A DNA stretch of 64,000 nt from Saccharomycopsis crataegensis (Eukaryota > Ascomycota > Saccharomycetes > Ascoideales > Saccharomycopsidaceae). The translations under genes were made by a program, and so were the position numbers. Positions 58,302 through 64,000 of this stretch are shown here, piece after piece; position 1 is the first letter of the stretch; every line of letters begins with the position of its first letter. Under the pieces are notes generated by a model. That model was not told the DNA's origin. It saw only the letters and a program-made list of their open reading frames with translations, and did not search any database. The DNA is taken from assembly GCF_037102585.1 (NCBI RefSeq), contig NW_027043822.1, forward strand, positions 335,001-399,000, given 5' to 3'.

Positions 58302-58436
58302 ATGACTTGGAGATGCTGTGGATGTGCCAATGGCAATTTCGAGTCTTGTGTTGCCTGTTTTACCTGTGACCACAAGAAGTGTGGGCAGAGCTTACGGGAG
58401 CGAAGGAGATTTGCAAATGATACCAGTACCAAGTAG
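58302..58436 (+). CDS. 44-residue Cys-rich zinc-binding microprotein
   Basis: ATG 58302 to TAG 58434-58436. The sequence begins MTWRCCGCANGNFESCVACF and continues with TCDHKKCGQS and a basic tail. Eight Cys and one His lie within 30 residues, spaced W-x-C-C-x-C ... C-x2-C-x2-C-x-H-x2-C, which would bind one or two Zn ions like the RanBP2 or small zinc-ribbon type. Fungi have conserved tiny proteins of this WxCCxC ... CxxC...HxxC pattern that are usually unannotated. An ORF of this length could arise by chance, but not readily with this Cys spacing. It lies upstream of TAL1 on the same strand, with its own 5' gap. Function unknown. Confidence 0.65.
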   Translation: MTWRCCGCANGNFESCVACFTCDHKKCGQSLRERRRFANDTSTK

Positions 58437-58762
58437 GAGATGAAATAAAATATATATTATATAGTAGGTAGAAACACGGTAATAATATAATGTAGTATAA
58501 TATAATATAACATAAAACAACATAGTGTAATACAATACAACAAAGTAGGATAATAACCCAACATGACAGGTGACGCACAAAACTTCGGACTGCGACGACC
58601 GGCGGCGGTGATTCCACGTGCCGGAGCGGTGGGACCGCGCTTCCCCCATAAAAACAACAATCGATGAATTAATTTATCGCCACTAAAAAAACCCAACTTT
58701 TTTCTTCTTCTTGTTTTCCTATCAATATTTCATTTATATTGCCATATCACCCCAAAAACACA
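58437..58762 (+). promoter_or_regulatory. TAL1 promoter region
   Basis: 326 bp. A CACGTG box at 58615-58620 sits about 145 bp before the ATG, beside a GC-rich patch (58585-58650) that stands out from its AT-rich surroundings. Minus-strand frames here are TA-repeat shadows. Which factor binds is unknown. Confidence 0.45.
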
Positions 58763-59740
58763 ATGTCTTCTAACTCCCTCGAACAATTGAAAGCCGCCGG
58801 TACCGTCGTTGTTACCGACACTGGTGAATTTGAATCCATTGGCAAGTACAAGCCTCAAGATGCCACCACCAACCCATCTTTGATTTTGGCTGCCACCAAG
58901 AAACCAGAATACGCCAAGTTGATCGACGTTGCCATTGAATACGGTAAGAAGCACGGTTCCACTCCTGCTGAACAAGCTGATGAAGCCTTGGACAGATTGT
59001 TGGTCGAATTCGGTAAAGAAATCTTGAGCATCATCCCAGGTAGAGTCTCCACCGAAGTTGACGCCAGATTGTCTTTTGACAAGGAAGCCACCATTGCTAA
59101 GGCCAAGAAGATCATTGCTTTGTATGAAGCCGAAGGTATCAGTAAGGATAGAATCTTGATTAAGATTGCCTCCACTTGGGAAGGTATCCAAGCCGCCAGA
59201 GAATTGGAAGCCAACTATGGTATCCACACCAACTTGACCTTGTTGTTCTCTTTTGCCCAAGCCGTTGCTTGTGCCGAAGCCAAGATCACTTTGATCTCTC
59301 CATTTGTCGGTAGAATCATGGACTGGTACAAGGCCAAGACCGGAGAAACTTACACCGGAGAAACTGACCCAGGTGTGTTGTCCGTTAAGAGCATTTACGA
59401 ATACTACAAGAAGTACGACTACAAGACCATTGTCATGGGTGCTTCTTTCAGAAACACTGGCGAAATCAAGGCTTTGGCTGGTGTTGACTACTTGACCATT
59501 GCTCCAAAATTGTTGGAAGAATTGCTTACCTCTGACGCTCCAGTTCCAAAGGTTTTGGACGCCGCTACCGCCAAGGCTTCCTCCGTCGAAAAAGTCTCTT
59601 ATGTTGATGACGAAGCTGCCTTCAGATTCCAACTCAATGAAGATGCCATGGCCACCGAAAAATTGGCCGACGGTATTAGAAAGTTCTCTGCCGATGCTAT
59701 TGTCTTGTTGGACATCTTGGAAAAGAAGGTTAGAGCTTAA
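58763..59740 (+). CDS. TAL1: Transaldolase
   Basis: 325 residues from ATG 58763, close to the usual 335. The class-I aldolase barrel shows [32 protein letters not shown], then [19 protein letters not shown] with the Schiff-base Lys at about residue 134, [14 protein letters not shown]-like ([20 protein letters not shown]) and [13 protein letters not shown]. It transfers dihydroxyacetone between sedoheptulose-7-phosphate and glyceraldehyde-3-phosphate in the cytosolic non-oxidative pentose phosphate pathway. Codon bias is extreme (TTG, GCC, AAG, GGT), as for highly expressed yeast genes, and no in-frame CTG was noticed. Confidence 0.97.
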   Translation: MSSNSLEQLKAAGTVVVTDTGEFESIGKYKPQDATTNPSLILAATKKPEYAKLIDVAIEYGKKHGSTPAEQADEALDRLLVEFGKEILSIIPGRVSTEVDARLSFDKEATIAKAKKIIALYEAEGISKDRILIKIASTWEGIQAARELEANYGIHTNLTLLFSFAQAVACAEAKITLISPFVGRIMDWYKAKTGETYTGETDPGVLSVKSIYEYYKKYDYKTIVMGASFRNTGEIKALAGVDYLTIAPKLLEELLTSDAPVPKVLDAATAKASSVEKVSYVDDEAAFRFQLNEDAMATEKLADGIRKFSADAIVLLDILEKKVRA

Positions 59741-60463
59741 GTGTGTATAGGTATTTTTTAAGTGTCTGAATTATATGGTTTATTGTTAGATTTATGTGTG
59801 TAAATTATGGGATGAATCAGTGTAGATTTTTTTTTTTTTTTTTTTTTTGATTTTCTTATTGAATAAGTCGCACCCTTGGTGTGTGACGGGGAAATAGCTG
59901 CCGGTTCCTCAATGCATGTAATGTAATGTAATGGAATATATGTAGACTAATACTGTTTTGAAACCCTCATAGTTCATGGTATGTATGCCATTACCATGTT
60001 TGGTTGGGTATTTGCTTCGTAGGCTCGATAGCCTATGAAGAAGAAATCACCTCGCCAAGTGCATCAACATTGCCGATGTCATTTCGTATCCCCTCTAGCT
60101 AGCTTATCGGAGGGTGCTTAGTTAGAAATATCATTTATTTATTATTCTCTTTGATTTATGATCTAATTCCTATTAGAGACTTCACCACCAATAGCCCATA
60201 CATTGCTCATATGGTTTGAATCCTTTACAATTGTGAAGCTGCGAATTAGATCGTTACTACTGTCGATAGTGGATGGATATTTTGAAGACTGTGCAAGGGC
60301 ACATATCAGGAGGAGTTTTTGGCGTGAAAGAGGAAAATGAATATTTCTTCTGTAGATGCTTTGGAATTAATATCACGTAGAAGACCATCGCAACCATTGG
60401 AAAGTTGATATTAGAGAGAGACAGAGAGAAAGAGTAAATAATATATATATCTAGATACTCCCA
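59741..60463. other. Intergenic region
   Basis: 0.72 kb. T20 run at 59829-59848, a GTAAT repeat near 59921-59931 and a short perfect hairpin (TAGGCT-CGAT-AGCCTA, 60020-60035). No gene seen. Confidence 0.55.
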
Positions 60464-61453
60464 ATGACGACGGCCAACGATGCAGAAATTGCGGATTTGT
60501 ATCCTCCCCCTCCGCCGTACTACGAATTCTTCACCACGCAAAACATTGCCAAAGCAAATCAATGGATTAAACAACACGAAATCAAGAAAAACATTAATAA
60601 TGGAGAAGAGGATGAAGATGAAGAGCAAGTTACAGAACAGAATTCGAATAATGATGGTGATGGGAAAACCAATAATAATAATGAGCAATTGAAGTTGCCG
60701 ACTGGGACGTTCGCTAGTTATCCAGATGACGAAATCCGGTTCCTTTTACCGCCTCCTAAACCTGAAGGCCCAACGTATCGACTATTCGGTAACATTTGGC
60801 AATTTGAAGATAAAATGCCCAGCTTGAAAGAAATGGGGGTGGAACAATTGTACAATGACGATGTGAAAAATCAGGATGAAGTAGATGATAAAAATATGAT
60901 AACCGTGGAAGAAGAAAAAGAAAAAAAAGAAGAAGAAAAAAAAGAACAAGAAGTAGATTCAAAAGATTTAGTGGAAAACCCCAATGATGAATTATCTGAA
61001 GAAGATCTGAACTCCTCATTGAAGCGGATTAACGAACTCAAGAAACTTTTCAAATCACTATTACTCAATTTCCTCGAACTTATAGGGATCGTTTCCAAGA
61101 ATCCGACGCTTTATCCGGAGAAGTTGGAACAGATACGGATCGTGTTGATCAATATTCATCATTTACTCAATGAGTACCGACCACATCAAGCAAGAGAGCT
61201 GTTGATCTTGATGTTACAGAACCAAGTGACCGCAACCAAAAAGGAAATTGCGGAAATTAAGCGAGGGTGTCAGATGGTGGAGGAAAGATTGCCGAAAATT
61301 GTTGGGGAAATCATGAAAAATAATCAACTTAAAAAATCATTTGATGAGAAACATCAACCAGATGAAGAGAAGTCACAGAATAATGAATTGGTTACTTCGA
61401 TCGATTCATTGAAGCTCGCGGCAGCAGACGATTTGTTGAAAGCTTTGGAATAG
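60464..61453 (+). CDS. MED7: MED7, Mediator middle-module subunit
   Basis: 329 residues from ATG 60464. The N-terminus has the family PPPPPYYEFFT motif, followed by an acidic Asn/Glu-rich insert. The middle has IRFLLPPPKPEGPTYRLFGN, the conserved PP.PP...YR.FG block, and then a long Glu/Lys insert. The C-terminal helical half is RINELKKLFKSLLLNFLELI, then INIHHLLNEYRPHQARE and a coiled coil that pairs with Med21. CTG at 61199-61201 (residue 246) lies in QAREx, where homologues I recall have Ser or Thr. Mediator links activators to RNA polymerase II in the nucleus. Two acidic inserts make it longer than S. cerevisiae Med7 (222). Confidence 0.94.
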   Translation: MTTANDAEIADLYPPPPPYYEFFTTQNIAKANQWIKQHEIKKNINNGEEDEDEEQVTEQNSNNDGDGKTNNNNEQLKLPTGTFASYPDDEIRFLLPPPKPEGPTYRLFGNIWQFEDKMPSLKEMGVEQLYNDDVKNQDEVDDKNMITVEEEKEKKEEEKKEQEVDSKDLVENPNDELSEEDLNSSLKRINELKKLFKSLLLNFLELIGIVSKNPTLYPEKLEQIRIVLINIHHLLNEYRPHQARELLILMLQNQVTATKKEIAEIKRGCQMVEERLPKIVGEIMKNNQLKKSFDEKHQPDEEKSQNNELVTSIDSLKLAAADDLLKALE

Positions 61454-61719
61454 AAGAGTGGGTGGAGGATATATTATGTATTATAGAATATAAGTAACAA
61501 CGACCTTGGTAAAGGCAATACGTAGGAAACGAGAATCATTAAAATAATAATAAAGATGAAAACATGCTATGTTATTACATAAAATACTAATATTATTAAC
61601 ACTGATAGAGAGAAAAAAAAAAAAAAAAATGAAAGAAAAAAAAAGTACAGACCCAAATAGAAATACAAGAAATTAGAAAGGTGAATATTGGATTATTAAA
61701 TGGAAATCATCAGGGTGCC
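61454..61719. other. Convergent intergenic region
   Basis: 266 bp, A-rich run at 61612-61629. Nothing else. Confidence 0.6.
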
Positions 61720-62406
61720 TCATTTTTCCAATGGCAATTGAGTCAACCGCAAATATGGTTTAATCACCCTGTATTTTGGAAACATCTCGTTTGCTTGCGA
61801 GTCAGTGATGGTAGGATGAATAATCACGTCATCTCCAGGAATCCAATTGATCGGAGTAGTCACTTTGTATTTATCACTAGTTTGTAACGAGTCCAACACT
61901 CTCAATACCTCTGCGGTATTCCTACCACACGATGCAGGGTACGAGATGATTAATCTGATGGTTTTCGATGGATCAATGATATATACCGACCGTATTGTCA
62001 TTTGCACCCCTTTATCATCGACATTGGTGGCGTCTTGATAATCAATTTGGTCGTACAATGTCGCGATTCTCCGTTGAGGATCAGCAATAATTGGGAAAGT
62101 CAATTTAGACCCGGTGATCTCGTCGATATCCTTAATCCACGCTTGGTGCAACTCGACAGTATTAGCAGAAAGCCCCACGAGTTTTGCGTGACGCTTCGTG
62201 AATTCATCCTCAATTTTCGAAAAGGCTCCTAGTTCAGTAGTGCATACTGGAGTAAAATCATCAGGATGGGAGAAAAACACGAGCCAGGAATCCCCCATAT
62301 ATTGGTAAAGATCGATGGGACCTACTGAGGTATCGGCTTGGAAGTTTGGGGCGATCGAACCGAGTCTCAATCTGCCATCTTTTGGAACAGGAAATGAAGA
62401 GGCCAT
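61720..62406 (-). CDS. 1-Cys peroxiredoxin (PRX1/Prdx6 type)
   Basis: 228 residues from ATG 62406. The peroxidatic site is HPDDFTPVCTTELGAFSKIE with Cys55; the Thr two residues before and Arg further on complete the usual catalytic triad. The Prdx6-type C-terminal part carries YPASCGRNTAEVLRVLDSLQ and NWIPGDDVIIHPTIT. A second Cys in SCGRN is common in the Prx6 branch and is not the resolving Cys of 2-Cys enzymes. The N-terminus is short and lacks a clear mitochondrial presequence, so this copy is likely cytosolic, unlike S. cerevisiae Prx1. It reduces peroxides with thiol or glutathione partners. Confidence 0.93.
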   Translation of the reverse strand: MASSFPVPKDGRLRLGSIAPNFQADTSVGPIDLYQYMGDSWLVFFSHPDDFTPVCTTELGAFSKIEDEFTKRHAKLVGLSANTVELHQAWIKDIDEITGSKLTFPIIADPQRRIATLYDQIDYQDATNVDDKGVQMTIRSVYIIDPSKTIRLIISYPASCGRNTAEVLRVLDSLQTSDKYKVTTPINWIPGDDVIIHPTITDSQANEMFPKYRVIKPYLRLTQLPLEK

Positions 62407-62663
62407 TCGTTCTTTTTTTTTTTTTTTTGTATCAGATTGTCACAGTGTTTTTCGTGATAATATTTTGAACAATAATTTTTTTCTGATTGATGGGGTTAAT
62501 TAACCAGCGGATTTGAGCTTATAATTTTTCCCTTATTTTTCATCATCACCATCACGTGGAAAAGAAAGAAATGTGGATTATTATTAGATGAAAAACACAA
62601 AACTTGGTGCAAACCACTATTGATTATTATATATTATATTATTACAATTAGAAGAGTTGGAAT
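62407..62663. promoter_or_regulatory. Divergent promoter between peroxiredoxin and MED17
   Basis: 257 bp with a T14 run at 62413-62428 and a CACGTG box at 62553-62558. Use of the box is inferred. Confidence 0.4.
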
Positions 62664-64000
62664 ATGAAGGATGATATCCCTATCAAACTAGATCCTGGTC
62701 TAGTCACTCAAAGCTCGTTCAAGGACGCGTTCCAGGTCAATCCAGAACTGCTTCTGCTTTTCCAAATCTTGGGAAGAATCAATCATGAACGATCAGAACA
62801 GTTCTTGGGGTTGACAGAGGAAGAACTTGCTAATGAGGTGATGAATGAGAAAATCGACGAAAAATTGCGTCGACAAAGAGAACAAATGGGCGATGGTCTG
62901 GGGAAAAGTGATAAAGAACGCTTTGTTAATGTGTTTGAAGACGTCAATGAAGAATCTTTGGCAAACATCACCGGCGATGATGGCGATCAAGAGCTCATCG
63001 ATAATGACCAAGAATTAGAACAAGAAGAAACCGAAGAATCATTATTGAAGAAACTTGCCATCGAGAAAGAAAAGCTCCTGCAATTTCATAAAAACAAAGG
63101 CGAATTATTAAAGTTACTACAGTCTTCGCTCAATGAAGCGTCGTTATCCCTTGATTTTGTTTCTTTATTGGTGACCTCAGTCCGGCCCAACGTTGGGAAA
63201 ACTTCGATGTCGTCACATTTGAAACAATTTGTGCCATTGGGATCGCTTAATCTGGACCGAATCGGTATTGACGAATCAGCGACCCATGGGAAATTACAGA
63301 ATGTCGAAGTGAATCAAAAAGCCCTTGTTAGTTGGAAGATCGATAGTTTGACCCGGATCATTGAAATGGTCAATCAAAAGTCCAGGAATCTTGTGGTTGA
63401 AGCTGGCAAAGAAAAACGGTATTTCCAAGACTTGCACAAGTTATCGATCACCAAGAGTTTGAATTACGAGAATGGTAATGAGAAGCAATACGAGGAAGTG
63501 TTGTTCAAGATTGGTGAACGGGAAATTGGTATCAAATACGGGTACCAGGACTCAGGGCTGAGGTATCGATTGGATCGTGGGGTGGCGGCATTGGAAAAAC
63601 TGAAAGGCACTGGAGAATTAGCGTTCCGACATCATAAAGCAGGGACGGCCACCACAATTATGAATAAGATCATGGTGAAGATTTTTGAGAAAATTGATGG
63701 GGAATTTGCCATGGTGAGCGAATCTAAAGTTAATAATAATGATGATGATGATGATGATGAGGTCAATGAAAATATGGAAACTTGGCAGAAGGTTCAATGG
63801 GAGATCAAACGGGCTAGAAATCTAGTATTTGAAGAGGAGCTATTTTATCAATTGATCAAAGAGGCCAAGGTGTTATTGCCATATGGAGCAAAAATTGTGT
63901 CAAATCGCAAGATATCAATTGAATTGGAGGATCAATTGATTGAGATTATTTATGTGACAATTGAGAAAGATGGATCAGAGAATGTAAAGAAAGATGAAAA
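62664..64000 (+). CDS. MED17: MED17 (Srb4), Mediator head subunit, 5' part (runs off the right edge)
   Basis: An open frame from ATG 62664 to the window end, 445 codons. After an acidic coiled coil (about 45-130) comes the diagnostic Med17 segment LDFVSLLVTSVRPNVG and MSSHLKQFVPLGSLNLDRIG. Further on are KIDSLTRIIEMVNQKSRNLV and YGYQDSGLRYRLDRGVAALE, typical of the Srb4 core, and an Asp run (DDDDDDE) in a linker near 360. Med17 is the scaffold of the head module and is essential in yeast. The frame is intact up to the edge; the C-terminal domain is missing only because the window ends. Confidence 0.9.
   Translation, partial: MKDDIPIKLDPGLVTQSSFKDAFQVNPELLLLFQILGRINHERSEQFLGLTEEELANEVMNEKIDEKLRRQREQMGDGLGKSDKERFVNVFEDVNEESLANITGDDGDQELIDNDQELEQEETEESLLKKLAIEKEKLLQFHKNKGELLKLLQSSLNEASLSLDFVSLLVTSVRPNVGKTSMSSHLKQFVPLGSLNLDRIGIDESATHGKLQNVEVNQKALVSWKIDSLTRIIEMVNQKSRNLVVEAGKEKRYFQDLHKLSITKSLNYENGNEKQYEEVLFKIGEREIGIKYGYQDSGLRYRLDRGVAALEKLKGTGELAFRHHKAGTATTIMNKIMVKIFEKIDGEFAMVSESKVNNNDDDDDDEVNENMETWQKVQWEIKRARNLVFEEELFYQLIKEAKVLLPYGAKIVSNRKISIELEDQLIEIIYVTIEKDGSENVKKDE

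Noticed and set aside
58730-59632. 300-codon minus-strand frame opposite TAL1
   Set aside because: Typical antisense shadow of a strongly codon-biased gene; Gly/Phe/Val-rich translation without domain.

Overview
The window is nuclear DNA of a budding yeast (Saccharomycotina). Genes are dense and mostly intronless. The three introns I could place have yeast splice signals (GTAAGT, GTGAGT or GTATGT donors, a TACTAAC branch point). The gene set is fungal: PIR wall protein, Dal5-type transporter, yeast amino-acid permease, CTR9, RRS1, MED7, MED17, PEP12, MIC26/27. A complex I subunit (NDUFS4), a CHIP-type U-box protein and a GH85 ENGase, all absent from S. cerevisiae, argue against a Saccharomyces relative. 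Two CTG codons, one in RRS1 and one in MED7, fall where I recall homologues carrying Ser or Thr, and none was noticed in TAL1. This points to a CUG-Ser yeast. Translations here use the standard code, so residues at CTG should be read with that caveat.

Layout. 1-11.9 kb: start of a PIR cell-wall gene (leaving the left edge), an intron-containing Gfo/Idh/MocA oxidoreductase, two nutrient transporters, a small CENP-W-like histone-fold protein and an acidic orphan. 11.9-19.8 kb: two copies of an L1-clade (Zorro-like) LINE in tandem, one full length (about 6.3 kb, ORF1 plus an ORF2 split between endonuclease and RT frames) and one 5'-truncated (about 1.5 kb), differing at 2 of 1,532 bases. All three junctions carry the same CCGATTTTT, 50 bp upstream of an intron-containing tRNA-Phe(GAA). 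20-31 kb: a large unknown protein, a protein with a His run and a collagen-like tail, CHIP and GH85 ENGase. 31-52 kb: a small membrane protein, CTR9, a PPxY alpha-arrestin, a MICOS subunit, NDUFS4 divergent from PEP12, a Mid2-like mucin sensor, a NIPA-type transporter and RRS1. 52-64 kb: a DH-BAR RhoGEF, a possible telomeric OB-fold protein, a 44-residue Cys-rich microprotein, TAL1, MED7, a 1-Cys peroxiredoxin and the 5' part of MED17.

Most neighbours are unrelated housekeeping genes, as is usual in yeast. Functional groupings are loose: MED7 and MED17 flank the peroxiredoxin gene, and NDUFS4 and PEP12 share a divergent promoter with a CACGTG box. The least ordinary parts are the double LINE insertion with its split ORF2, the Cys-rich microprotein, the OB-fold protein, and a duplicated-motif protein whose membrane segment lies upstream of its first ATG.
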